A stretch of 64,000 nucleotides of DNA from Dillenia suffruticosa (Eukaryota > Streptophyta > Magnoliopsida > Dilleniales > Dilleniaceae). The stretch's first letter is position 1. Each line of letters opens with the position of its first letter. The stretch lies in assembly GCA_033439265.1 (NCBI GenBank), contig JAVTVX010000030.1, positions 5,334,501 through 5,398,500 on the forward strand. The letters are read 5' to 3'. The notes beneath the pieces were generated by a model. The model was given only the letters and a program-made list of their open reading frames with translations, had not been told where the DNA came from and did no database searches. Below, in pieces: positions 31,490 through 42,256 of the stretch. Position numbers and translations under genes: made by a program.

Positions 31490-32720
31490 TCAACCTAATT
31501 GGATGCAGGAGGTGCTCCAAAGTTATGAGAATGATGAATTTTATCAGAATCTTATAGCACAGCTAACTATAATAGCTGACTGCAATTCTGAATTTCAGTG
31601 TCATGGAGGAATTCTTAAGTACAAAAAGAAGACAATGGTTGGAAGTGGAAATAAACTTAGAGAGAAGATCGTAAGAGAACTATACACTTCTGCCACTGGG
31701 GGACAGTCAGGTCAGCTGGGAACTTTGCAGAGAGTTAAATCAGTTTTCTACTGGCCAAGGATGAAGCAGACTGTTAACAAGATGGTGCAAGAATGTGATA
31801 TATGTCAAAGGAATAAGCATGAGAACACTCCTTATCCAGGACTGCTGCAGCCTCTGCCTATTCCAACTCAAGCTTGGGTCCAAATGAGTATGGATTTCAT
31901 TGAGGAGTTACCTGATTCTCATGGCTATAATACTATTTTAGTGGTAGTGGATAGACTCACAAAGTTTGGACATTTCATGGCTTTGCAGCATCCTTTCTCT
32001 GTCACTAAAGTAGCTCAATTGTTCTTAGATAATGTCTTTAAACTACATGGTCTCCTTAACTTTATTGAATCAGCCAGAGACAGTTTTTACTAGTCTCTTT
32101 TGGCAGGAGCTATTCAGACTCTTGGGAACTCAACTGAAGATGAGTAGTTCATATCACCCACAGACTGATGGACAAAGTAAGAGGGTGAACCAGTATTTGG
32201 AATGCTATTTGAGGTGTATGTCCTCTAATAGACTTACAAATTGGTTGCATTGGTTGAGTCTCGCAGAGTGATAGTACAACACCAACTATCATAACAGCCT
32301 AAAGATGACTCCTTTCGAAACTTTGTATAGGTACAGACCAAGACATATTCCTATAGGGCCTTTTGATGACACAATTACTCTAGCTGTAAGAGATTTCATC
32401 AGAAGCAGGCAGGACATGATTCAAAATTTGAAGGATTACTTAAACCAAACTCAGAATCGAATGAAGTTATATGTTGATAAGAGGAGAACAAAACGTGAAT
32501 TCCAAGTTGGTGACATGGTCTATTTGAAGTTGCGACCATACCGCCAACAATCAGTGGAAGCAAGGAAGCAACTTAAGTTGTCTTCTAAGTTCTATGGTCT
32601 TTTTAAGATTCAGGCAAGGATTGGAGCAGTGGCTTATAAGTTGCAATTGCCACCTAGTTCTAAAATTCACCACATTTTTCATGTGTCGTTGTTAAAGAAG
32701 AAGTTGGGTTCTAATTAGTC
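31490..32720 (+). pseudogene. Integrase (Reina-like element)
   Basis: The open piece 31503-32093 holds the zinc-binding region (ECDICQRNK with both cysteines) and the core start VQMSMDFIEELP (first D) at about 31880-31915 and VVVDRLTKFGHF. The two histidines of the H-H-C-C finger appear replaced (Y and Q in ELYTSATGGQSG). After a frameshift near 32035-32095, 32032-32271 gives SSSYHPQTDGQSKRVNQYLE, where the catalytic glutamate expected after Q-S/T is arginine-shifted to K-R-V. A C-terminal piece 32305-32718 includes [16 protein letters not shown] and HVSLLKK. It would have joined element DNA to host DNA. Confidence 0.78.
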
Positions 32721-32739
32721 AACCATGCCAACACTGCCA

Positions 32740-32922
32740 TTGCTTGGTACAGATAAGCAAGCCCTCGTGGAACCAGAAGCAGTGCTCAAGAGGCATGTGA
32801 TAGGAAGGAATAGCTAGCCAGTAACGCATGTTTTAATCAAATGGATAAACCTTAATTATGAGGAGGCTACATGGGAGGATCTAGATTTCATCCGTGCTCA
32901 ATTTTTAACTTTTAATCCTTGA
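32740..32922 (+). pseudogene. Chromodomain of the Reina-like integrase
   Basis: PEAVLKRHVIGRN, a stop, then VLIKWINLNYEEATWED and LDFIRAQF. This is the short C-terminal chromodomain that gives chromoviruses their name and is known to guide integration toward marked chromatin. One in-frame stop (about 32815) separates it into two parts. Confidence 0.7.
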
Positions 32923-32952
32923 GGACAAGGATGGTTCCAAGGGGGGATATGT

Positions 32953-33030
32953 TGTAATGATCATGAGATGTAAGGTGGGGAAATAGAAGGATATTGTAAG
33001 AAAAGTGGTTATATAATCAGATGGGGCTTA
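32953..33030 (+). repeat. Truncated 3' LTR of the Reina-like element
   Basis: It starts TGTAATGATCATGAGATG after the purine tract CCAAGGGGGGATATG, matches the 5' LTR for about 68 bp, lacks one copy of the 10-bp TTAGGATCAG found in the 5' LTR, and loses similarity near 33030. The remaining roughly 340 bp are missing. Confidence 0.75.
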
Positions 33031-34490
33031 ATCATACACAAACGTTTTCGGTCAACTGTGAATTTTATGTTGATCACAGTTTTTATAAATTATTTTTGTG
33101 CAAATATTTTCAAAACTTGGGATACTTTAAAATGACTGATTAAAATTGGTAATCGGGGTGATTTACTATTTATCGATTTACCGGTGATATTATAAATAAA
33201 GGGTTTTAAAATATTATCACTTTTTGTTTAAAAATAAATTTAAAAGTTTAAAATATTTTAACCGGTCAAAATTTAAAAATATTTAAAATAATTTTGCATA
33301 GATAAAATGTCAAAACAATAAAAGTTTAAGAGATTTTAATACAAAAGGATAATAAATCAAAAATCAAACATTATCTTTCTTATTAATAAATAAATTACAA
33401 TTGTCACCATTTTTTTATTAAAATTATAATTTTATTCTAAAATAGAACATATGAAATATATATCAAACATTCTTTTATTAATAGGTTTTGACTAAATTTG
33501 ATTAGAATTTTCAGAGGGGGCTGAAATATTTTTCTTTCTTTTATATTGGAATCGATCAATCAAGCCATTTTTGTGAAAAAAAAATGAAATCGATAACCTT
33601 TTAAGGGACGAGTATATTTTTGAAATAAAAATTCTATTAAATTTGGTTATAATTTGATTAATTGAATGAAGATCATAGTAGAGGCAAGTAAGACTATAAA
33701 TGTTCTTCACAATAAATTGGATGACCATTTGCTCTAATCAAATGATTAGGGAGCAGGTAAATACTAATCAAATTTCGATATTCAAAGATTGGATTTTGTT
33801 TTGAAAATGGTATATATTTTTTACTAAGTAAATAACATTTCTTTCCTTGATAATCATATAAACATGATATCCAAAGAAATTACAAGAATTATTACTAATT
33901 ACAAATTGAAATAAAACAAATATTATGAATCAATATGGAAACGATTATTGCATCAGAGGAATTATCAAACTTAATATATCCCCTCATCATTTTTTGGAAA
34001 AGTACAAATTAGTTTAGTTGAATTTAGATAGGAGTTTTTAATACAAAAATTATTAATATAATAATAATTTAGATTTTTTATCAATAATTTTTAATAGTTG
34101 TAAAATAAAATAAAATAAAATAAAGTTTAACAGAAGGGTTGAGCTCAGTCAAAATTTCTCAATTACATATTTGAATATAATATAATTTAAACCCTCATTT
34201 ATTAAATAAACTAAATTTAATAAAAAAAATTTATTTTTCTAATGTGAATAACTTCATTGAGGTTTTTAACTTTATTTTTAAGAAAAATAGTCACAACACA
34301 TCCTAAAAAAAAAAAATCAAATCAAATCAAATATCCATATCATGTCAGTGAACAATGTTTCTCTCGTGCAAATATTTTCCAATAGAAGTTCCAATTATTA
34401 CTATCGCCTAGCTGGAAGAGCACAACTCGACAAAAGTCATAGCAGTGGCAGATGCGCACTCCCCCGCATCAGACCAGAGTCCTACAACCT

Positions 34491-34553
<63 letters not shown>

Positions 34554-35639
34554 GGTCCAGGTTCACCTACATCATAAATGATATATTGATTGCAAAATAC
34601 AACTTGTATAATTCAGAGACAAAGAGAGAGAGAGAGAGACAGAGAATTGACGTGAAATGACCGGGCAGGTTTAATAGGCATCGTCTCTACTTAGAAATGA
34701 ATTGAGAACCAGGAGAATGGGTGAATTAATTAAATATAAAAAAGCATAATAAGTGAGGAGCGGCATCTAAAAATCGGAAGAAAAAGCTATTTGTAAAAAT
34801 ATTTCAATGGCAAAGAAAGAGATATTTCAAGGGTAAAAAATTCTTAAACAAGTATTTTTGAAATCTAATATTTAAAATTTCATAAATATATATATTTTCA
34901 TAATTTTTATTATTGTGCAACCAAAAAAATTGAAAGAAAAAGATTATACATTAAATGCATAATTTTAAAAACTATTATTTTAAAATTATAATTTTAAATG
35001 AATATTATAATTTGATTCTTTAATATAAATTTGTGGATTCCTCTGTACTCTATAAACTTGGCAACAAGGTAGAGAAAAAGGATTAAATGAGTCACAGAGT
35101 GTTTTCTTTTTTCATAATGTTTGACGCTTTGTATGAAGATAAAAAAATTAAAAAAACATAAACTATATATCGGCAATTAGTTTGCTTTGAAATAATTGAA
35201 TCGTACAATTAATTTATAAATAAAATTTTAAATTTGGAATCAGAAAATAAAATATGTAATTGATTTGATATTCTTTGATCATTTGAGTTAAATTTGAATA
35301 ATATAATAATGAGAACATACGTACAAATGAACCCACAAATTCTTATAGAAATTATTTATGAATTCTTTTTTAATGATTTTAAAGTTTTATCTTTTGTGAA
35401 GTTAGAAATATATTATATATTTTTCTAAAAAATTAAAATCAAAATTAAAAATAAAGTCCATAATTTTTTTGAAATTCATTTGCTTATCTAAGCAAAATCC
35501 CATATGCGGCGATTAAATATAGCCCTTCCATAGATGTTAATTGCCGACACACAGAGCAATAATTTAGTTTAATTGGATCTAAAAAATGCATAGTCTAATT
35601 TAATTTTAGAGTGAGAAATGATTGATATACAGGGGAAGA
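33031..35639. other. AT-rich spacer, no gene seen
   Basis: Strongly AT-rich, with one (GA)n tract at 34495-34550 and a shorter GA run near 34625. Reading frames of Arg/Glu repeats over the GA tract are artefacts. Confidence 0.5.
34495..34550. repeat. (GA)n microsatellite
   Basis: About 28 uninterrupted GA units. Confidence 0.95.
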
Positions 35640-35825
35640 TATCAAATTTTTTGGGTTGAATGCTCAGATATTTTATTTTTTTAATTAAAAATTGAGTTTA
35701 AATTTTGAGTATGGTAAAAAAGGGTTTAGAAGAGTTAACCTCTAAAATAAATTTCATAATATTTAAATCAGATTAATCAAATAAAATTTAGGTATTGACG
35801 GTAAAAATAAAAATAAAAAAAAGAA
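35640..35825 (+). mobile_element. SINE copy, family S1, decayed
   Basis: TTGAGTTTAAATTTTGAGTATGGTAAAAAAG, taken in pieces, matches the box B and middle region. GAGTTAACCTCTAAAATAA, CAGATTAATCAAAT and the A-rich end follow in the right order. The left limit is approximate. Confidence 0.5.
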
Positions 35826-35857
35826 AGAAAAAAGAAAAAAAAAAGGGAGGGCCCCCC

Positions 35858-35881
35858 GGGGGTGGGGGTGGGGGTGGGGGG
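35858..35881 (+). other. G-quadruplex motif
   Basis: Four G-runs of 5, 5, 5 and 6 bases separated by single T residues, the pattern expected to form a very stable parallel G-quadruplex. It lies at the end of an A/G-rich tract that follows a SINE copy. Confidence 0.8.
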
Positions 35882-36660
35882 AGAATTGGATTTTGCCATA
35901 GTGGTGGTCCTTAAACCTTAGAGTTTGAAATATGTGAACACGTACGATATTAATAATTTTGGTAATTTCAAGAGTGACAGCCAAGGTCACATCCTGAGAC
36001 AAAATCACTTGCAGATCAAAATGTCTTGTACCGTCTGCCCCTGTTACTCTAGTGCGTCAGGTCAATGCTGCCAATTGTCATAAATGCGCTGTTCCGAAAC
36101 CAACTCTTTATTTCCGTTTTTGGTTTTTCTTTTTTTTTTTTTTTCTGAAAAGAAAAGATACTCTAGTCGATTTATATTTTTTTCACGGTGCAGTCGTGCC
36201 CATATAGACTAGAACCTGTGTGACACAGCTGCACCTCCCAGCGCAACCACACTCGCTTGCAAAGCCAACCCGACCTGGGTCCGGAAGGTTAATTTGATGT
36301 ATTTTCTTACTTCTTTTTTAATGTATTAATTAGTCTATCCTTGTTTGATTATTTAGGATTACTAAAACCCTAATTTTCTATTTTAATTAGAGTCTTTGGT
36401 CAATATAGGGATCTTTATTTCAATGTGAACGCATCTTTTGAATATTACTAAAGGGAGATTTAGATTTTTGTTTTTAAGTCTGAATTAGTTTTTATTTGTT
36501 AGGTAAATTCTGATTGTAGAATTTTAGAGTTTGAACGGATCAAAGTCCTCATTTTGCATTATATATTCATAAATTTGGACTTTCCAAGAATCCCATTCAA
36601 CCTCTTTAAAAGAGTTTGAATCCAAGCGTATCAAGTCCAGTTTGGTTAATGCCCAAAAAT
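35882..36660. other. Spacer with a possible tRNA-like fragment
   Basis: Around 36180-36290 the minus strand has GCGAGTGTGGTTGCGCTGG and GGTTCTAGTC, which could be the A and B boxes of another SINE; ends not defined. No gene seen. Confidence 0.3.
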
Positions 36661-36678
36661 GGACCAATTAGGTATATG

Positions 36679-36810
36679 ATGCCATTTTTTTTTTGGGTTA
36701 CACAAAAATCGGAAAAATTATAAAATTATACATGCCCATGAAAGTTCGAACACGAGATCTCAGGATAATCATTAGAGCAAGAGCTTTTAACAACTAGGAT
36801 GTCCTCTTGA
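36679..36810 (-). mobile_element. SINE copy, family S2, with 18-bp target-site duplication
   Basis: Flanked by the perfect repeat GGACCAATTAGGTATATG at 36661-36678 and 36811-36828. On the minus strand: box A region CCTAGTTGTTAAAAGCTC, box B TGTTCGAACTT, a short body, and GTAACCC before an A-run. Its sequence differs from family S1, and at 132 bp it is shorter. Confidence 0.85.
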
Positions 36811-36828
36811 GGACCAATTAGGTATATG

Positions 36829-37867
36829 TAACCTAGTGTCTAGTGACCATTTTACATTCAATTAAGTAAATATATCCATAAAACCCTATTAAAGATGTTC
36901 CACAAACCATGTAATTGAACTTCATAAATGCATTAGATCATGGTCAGCAAAAAGGTTGATACCTTTAGGTTAAAAAACAAATTTTTGTTTTGAAACCTTT
37001 TTGTATTTGCCAACTTGCATGGACACTATTTATGTTGCAAAATTTGATTGATATAAGTGTTTACTTCTTTTAACTTGTTGTTCATGCATAAAATGACAAT
37101 AAGACGGGAAATAATTTGTTTTGATTTTTAAGATATTTCCTTATCCGTAATTTTTTAAAAATAATTAATTCAAAAAACATTATAAAAAAAATTAACACCA
37201 TTCGCATAACATCAATGTCTTTATAAAAAGGACAAATTTTAACTATTTAAATAAGATAATGAATTAATCCAAATAAATATACCAAATTAATAATTTAAAT
37301 AAATTTTATCTTATAAAAAATAAAAAAAAATCTTAAAGAAATATGTATTATCATTAATGTAAGATGGCTAAAATAGTAAAAATAAATAAATAAATAAATA
37401 CCCATAACATTTTTTAAATAATTAAAAATCATTATTTTGGGTAGTTCATGGCATTTTTGCAGTTTTTATATCTTTTTTAATTAGTTCACCCCACACCATT
37501 TTTAACTATTAAGGAAACCAGCCATCAAAAGCACCTCTAACAACACTATCAATCATTCCTTAAATTAAATAAAACAGTTGATATCGATATATTTTGAGTA
37601 ATTGTTATTTAAATATTTATTTAAAATGATTAAAATATGACGATAGTTAATTAAAAATTAGTTTATGCGTGTCCAGTATAATTTAAGATTTATTAAATTT
37701 AATACTTTGAAATTCGAATTGGGGTGTTTTCTTAATACTTATATATAAGCTTGCGGACTAATATAATTTATATACTAAGTGACACTCGGTCAATCTTCTT
37801 ATATCATCACCCCTCTCCCCCGCTCCTTTAACGACTTTGTGTCATTTCTAAAATTGTGTACAGCAAG
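36829..37867. other. AT-rich spacer, no gene seen
   Basis: A short (AAAT)n run lies near 37381-37400. Nothing else recognised. Confidence 0.45.
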
Positions 37868-37880
37868 GGTAATCATTGAA

Positions 37881-38063
37881 ACTTTCATTTTTTTTTAATC
37901 GGATCAATACTATCTAAAATCATGTTACAAATCTAATTTGAGTTACCGTCGTGTCTTTAAAGGAAATTTTTCTAATATAATTTTTTTTTTAATTTCTAAA
38001 ATTCAAACTCGAATCCTAATTAAGAGATTTATTATCCTTTTCACTAAATCAATTGTGCATTGG
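37881..38063 (-). mobile_element. SINE copy, family S1, with 13-bp target-site duplication
   Basis: The perfect repeat GGTAATCATTGAA lies at 37868-37880 and 38064-38076. On the minus strand it has GATTTAGTGAAAAGGATAAT (box A region), box B GGATTCGAGTTTG, a long A-run, AAATTAGATTT and a terminal GATCCGATTAAAAAAAA. Confidence 0.78.
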
Positions 38064-38076
38064 TGGTAATCATTGA

Positions 38077-38871
38077 AGCATGTAGATTATTCAAGAACTA
38101 ATTATCTCAAAAAAAAAAAGAAAATCTTATATATTTTTATGATTTATAATGTAATAAACTCTTATATTATTGGACAATTTTTTATGCAACATTTTATCAT
38201 GCACAATACAAAAATTTATGAAAATTTTTAAAAATAAATTCACAATTCTCTTATTCAGTCTTAGAACCAAATTTACGGAGAAAATATTAAGATCACGTCA
38301 CTTGCCTCATCTACCAAGATATTATATTTAGATTTATAATTTTTGTTTTTATTTTAACAATAAATTTTTATTGTCAGATCCAATTACTCGTATCATAATT
38401 TTCTCTCCTATGCTACAATTTTGAACCGACGAGCAAGGAAGAGAGAAGGCAAATGACGAACTGACAAGTTAGTGAGAGTGAGAGCTACAACAGAAGGCAA
38501 GACAGAAGGGCAGATGGTACAGAAAGAAGGTTCGTTGGGGGTGAAAAGAAACTAATAATATGGTAAATACTATATAACCCACATGCCAACTTTAAAGATG
38601 TCATGTGCCAATCAGAGTTTCTTATTGGCCACTGGTTGTAATATTATTTTCACTTTATTTTATTAGGAAAAAAAAATGTGATTGTCGGTTTTATAAAAAA
38701 AAAAAAAAAAAAAATTGAGATCCCTCGCCATGAAGGTTTAAAAGGAGGTCAAGGGGTGTTGTGATATTCTTGTGCTCTCGTGTGTTGAGCATCAAACCAC
38801 TCTCATTCTCCTGTTCTCCTTTTCGTTTAGGGCTTTACCACTCATTTCTGTTGAAAGGCTTTACATTATAA

Positions 38872-38934
<63 letters not shown>

Positions 38935-38955
38935 ACATAAGGAAATAAGAGGGAA
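38077..38955 (+). promoter_or_regulatory. Upstream region of the MYB gene
   Basis: No other gene between the SINE and the MYB start. Candidate TATA boxes are TATATAA at 38571-38577 and ATTATAAAG at 38865-38873; CCAAT-type words occur at about 38610 and 38628. A poly-A run is at 38697-38714. Which TATA is used cannot be told from the sequence. Confidence 0.35.
38874..38932. repeat. (GA)n tract in the MYB 5' leader
   Basis: About 29 GA units, ending 23 bp before the start codon. GA/CT tracts in 5' leaders are common in plant genes and may affect transcription start or GAGA-binding factors. Confidence 0.9.
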
Positions 38956-40000
38956 ATGGGGAGAGCTCCTTGTTGTTCTAAGGTTGGGTTGCATAGAGGT
39001 CCATGGGCTGCTAGAGAGGACACATTACTCACCAAGTATATTCAAGCTCATGGTGACGGCAATTGGAGAGCTCTTCCCAAAAAAGCTGGTAAGCAAGCAA
39101 ACTTTCATTTTATAAAATCAAATTTTTTGTCTTATACAACATATCCTTCATTTTATTCCTATTCATCTTAAAAGAAAAATTTGGAATTCACAAGAGAAAG
39201 TTGAAGAGCCTTTTACTTAAATAATAATAATAATTATTATTATTATTTTGGAATATACAGGGCTACTTAGGTGTGGGAAGAGTTGCAGGCTAAGATGGAT
39301 GAACTATCTAAGACCAGACATTAAGAGAGGGAACATCACTCCAGATGAGGATGATCTTATCATAAGACTACACTCCCTCCTCGGAAACCGATGGTCTCTC
39401 ATTGCCGGAAGACTTCCGGGTCGAACTGATAACGAGATTAAGAACTATTGGAACACGCATCTCAGTAAACGTCTCAGAAACCAGGGAACCGACCCGACAA
39501 CCCACAAAAAGTTAAACGAGCCCATAAATGACAACAACAAGAAGAGAAAAAGCAACCACAACAACAACAAAAAGCAAAAGCAACTCATTCAAAGCAACCC
39601 CAGTTCTGAAAATGAAAAGGCCCGTCCCAAGATCCATCTCCCAAAGCCCATTAGAGTTTCCTCATTCTCATTATCAAGAAACAGCAGCTTTGATTGGAAC
39701 ACCGCAAGTGGGTCATCTTCCAGTCAAGGTGGTGTCTATGGTGGAGTTGATAACACCGAAGCGGTCGACATTCCGTGGTCAAATAGTCACAATGATCATG
39801 GAATCCAGTTCATGATTGGCGATGGTTGCGATGGTCATCATGATTTAATCAATGGCCCTGAGAATCCAGAATGCCAGGAGTCTCTCGTACCCAGAAGTGA
39901 TAACATGCTAGAAGAACTCTACGAGGAGTATTTACAACTTCTAGAGAATGAAGAGGAGCAGGTTGAACTCGACTCATTCGCTCAGTCTTTGTTAATCTAG
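38956..40000 (+). CDS. R2R3-MYB transcription factor, TT2/subgroup-5-like
   Basis: Two exons, 38956-39088 and 39261-40000, with a 172-bp GT...AG intron, give a 290-residue protein. Exon 1 is 133 bp, the usual first-exon length of this family, and the start [17 protein letters not shown] is the canonical N terminus. R2 (about residues 14-64) has tryptophans 17, 37 and 57; R3 (about 67-114) has I70, W89 and W108. The bHLH-partner signature D-L-x2-R-x3-L-x6-L-x3-R is complete at residues 76-95, so it could join a MYB-bHLH-WD40 complex in the nucleus. R3 has D-N-E-I at 101-104, as in proanthocyanidin regulators, and not the A-N-D-V of anthocyanin MYBs. The C-terminal half is Asn/Ser-rich then acidic (residues about 255-285), a likely activation region. 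KPIRVS near residue 180 may be a trace of the subgroup-5 motif. The second intron usual inside R3 is absent. The subgroup assignment is inference; DNA binding is near certain. Confidence 0.93.
39089..39260 (+). other. Intron 1 of the MYB gene
   Basis: Starts GTAAGC and ends TATACAG. It splits a glycine codon after K-K-A, the conserved first intron site of R2R3-MYB genes. It contains a palindromic (AAT)n/(ATT)n stretch at 39221-39247. Confidence 0.9.
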
Positions 40001-40355
40001 AAGTTTTAATTAATCAAAAAATTTCCGTAGATGGTGTGTGTTTCTTAGAAAGAGAGTCACTAAGATTAGAGCATGAGAGAGAGAGAGAGAGAGAGTCTGT
40101 AGGTTTGAATCGTAGTTTCACGTGCTTACCTTCCTCTCTTTTGCCATCTCAAATTACGATTTATTAGTTACAACTAGCCTAGCTAATATTAAAATTTGGG
40201 TTTTCATCTTCTCACGTTACATCACTTTTTTTTTTTTTTTTTTTTTTGGTACCATACGTTACTTTCATGGTTGACTCGAAAAGCATTAGAATTCTAGTAT
40301 ATTCTAAGGATTTCCAGAATGCGCTAGTCTTTTGATGAATATATTCATATATTCA

Positions 40356-40397
<42 letters not shown>

Positions 40398-40904
40398 AAA
40401 AAAATTTGGCTGATTAATAAAAAAAGGTGAAAACAAGAATAAGAGAATTTAATGATATTTAATGATATTTAATTAAATTCAATATGATTAATAAATATTG
40501 ATATTTTATCTCAAAAAATAATAAAATAGATGTGGGGCAATATGGGCAACTCTTATTATTTTGGTTTTTTCAACTATTAATGTATTATGTTTAGAGAAGA
40601 CAACTTCACATGGTATGTGTATATGGTTTGAATTTTGCCCTTGACTAGGAATAGTGCAGACAGAAGTGATGCTTGTGGTTTGAGGTACCGAAAATCTAAT
40701 GAAATTATAGAGATCGTGTTTTTACCCAAAAAAAAAAAAAAAAAAAGAGCTCGTGTTCCGCACATGGTCTTCAAGGTTCATGTCACAAATGTCGCAACAA
40801 AATACCATTAATAAAAATTGAAGAATTTTCAAAAATTATAAATAAGATAATGAAACATTAACATGTCGAATATTTTCATATTTTCTCACTTAATAACATT
40901 CTTA
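40001..40904. other. 3' flank of the MYB gene and spacer
   Basis: Probably includes the MYB 3' UTR; no definite polyadenylation signal was picked. It contains a (GA)n run near 40075-40095, a T-run at 40228-40248, and (TA)n at about 40363-40395. A 17-bp A-run lies at 40730-40746. Confidence 0.4.
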
Positions 40905-40909
40905 CAAAG

Positions 40910-41286
40910 TGTAAGTTATAGGCCGGGTCGGGTCGCCCATGTGGGTTTGACCCAAACCCAATTCACTTTTATTTGAATTTACCAAATGAGGGAAGGGAGG
41001 GAGTGGCTTTTTATGGAAAAAACCAACTCCAACTCCCTAATAACCATTCCTATTCCATCAATGGTGCTCTAGAGGGTTGGGAGAAAAAAGAAAAAAGTAA
41101 GGAAGAAGATCTACATATATCATAATTTCATTCTATCAAAAGGGCTCTTGGATTGTGAAAGAGAAAGGAGATTGATCCATTGGTGACAATTTTCGGACCC
41201 GTACATCGAAAAAGTTAGTGATCCGACCCTAGATCTTAGGACATTCAACATTTATTTCGCTGTAAATGCATAAGAGAATGCTTTCA
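40910..41286 (+). repeat. 5' LTR of the copia element
   Basis: Starts TGTAAGTTATAGG and ends GAATGCTTTCA; matches 48275-48651 without gaps. Confidence 0.95.
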
Positions 41287-41287
41287 T

Positions 41288-41299
41288 TGGTATCAGAGT
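41288..41299 (+). other. Primer-binding site of the copia element
   Basis: TGGTATCAGAGT, one base off the complement of initiator tRNA-Met (last C to T), one base after the LTR. Confidence 0.85.
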
Positions 41300-41865
41300 A
41301 TGATTTAGGGTGTTTCCTATTTTTGATATATTTTCGAGTTTTCATTTTCCTTAAAAAATTGAAAATGGTAACTTTCATTATAGATCACGAAATGCTTTGA
41401 AATTTGAAAGGTAGAGTACCCATGATGTTAGGAATTGATCTGCAAAGTTTCATGCATAGCCGTTATGTATTTTTGGAGAAAAATGAAACCCTAGTCGAAA
41501 ATAAAAATGCTCATATCTATTTGCATGATAGGTTTCATGATTTAATATTTGTATGGTTAAATTCCCTATCAAAAATCCTTTCCAACCATATAAAGAACAT
41601 GCGAAACGGTTCAGAAATGAATGAGATATGGTTTAGGGAAATTATGGTTAAAATGCAGAAAAATTTTTTTCTGCATGAAGAAGACGAAGTGACGTCAGCA
41701 GTGACGTTAGCGGTGACATCAACACAAATCCCACTCTCGGGCCGTGGGTTATGAAGCCCAAACGTCATGATCCAGACCTCAGATCAGAAAACTGAAAGCA
41801 TCATTAGATTCAGAGACCCCAAAAATGGGGGTAGGCAAAATCCGGTGGCCGGATTCCGTCGGGAA

Positions 41866-41892
41866 GGCGGCGCGTGGGCTTCACGCGCCGCC
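41866..41892 (+). other. GC-rich perfect hairpin in the copia leader
   Basis: Stem GGCGGCGCGTG (41866-41876), loop GGCTT, stem CACGCGCCGCC (41882-41892): eleven uninterrupted base pairs, ten of them G-C. It stands in otherwise AT-rich DNA between LTR and gag, where retroelement RNAs carry packaging and dimerisation signals. That role is inference. Confidence 0.7.
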
Positions 41893-42256
41893 GCCACCAA
41901 GCGGCACGTGAGAGCACGTGAATCACCCTCTCAGGCCCATTTTTTTAATTTATTTTTATTATTTTTTGATTGTTTTTTCTGTATTTTTAATTTTTTTTTT
42001 GACAGAAAATATTCATTAAGTTATAAATTTCATTTGAAAATTGCAGAAAAATCAATTAACAAGTGAGACAAAATTCTGAAAATTTCTCACATGTTTAAAA
42101 GAAAAAATATATATATATATTCTAGATTATGCCTACCTGAATTAAAACACATATTTGATTTGTACTCATTAATTTAAGTATAAATTGTAGATGGTGTTTT
42201 AAAAAATTTTTTGGTTGGCTTCGTGTCCAATCTAATATTTACCCCATTTTAGGGAT

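Larger units (their letters stand above)
27904..33030 (+). mobile_element. Ty3/gypsy chromovirus, Reina-like, degenerate
   Basis: A compact element: a 420-bp 5' LTR, an initiator-tRNA-Met primer-binding site, gag with one zinc knuckle, protease, RT, RNase H, integrase and a C-terminal chromodomain, then a polypurine tract and the first roughly 70 bp of the 3' LTR. Total length is about 5.1 kb. The short size and the CFK.GEKFTPGHRC knuckle favour the Reina clade; other chromovirus clades are not excluded. At least a dozen stops and shifts plus three lost active-site residues make it inactive. The 3' LTR is truncated, so no target-site duplication can be checked. Confidence 0.85.

Noticed and set aside
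34342..34660. Two plus-strand frames of alternating Arg and Glu
   Set aside because: Read from the (GA)n tract in two frames.
41404..41754. 116-codon frame in the copia leader as a second accessory gene
   Set aside because: The composition is irregular and no helical or basic pattern stands out; the frame ends inside a repeated GTGACGT stretch. Kept only as a note in the leader entry.
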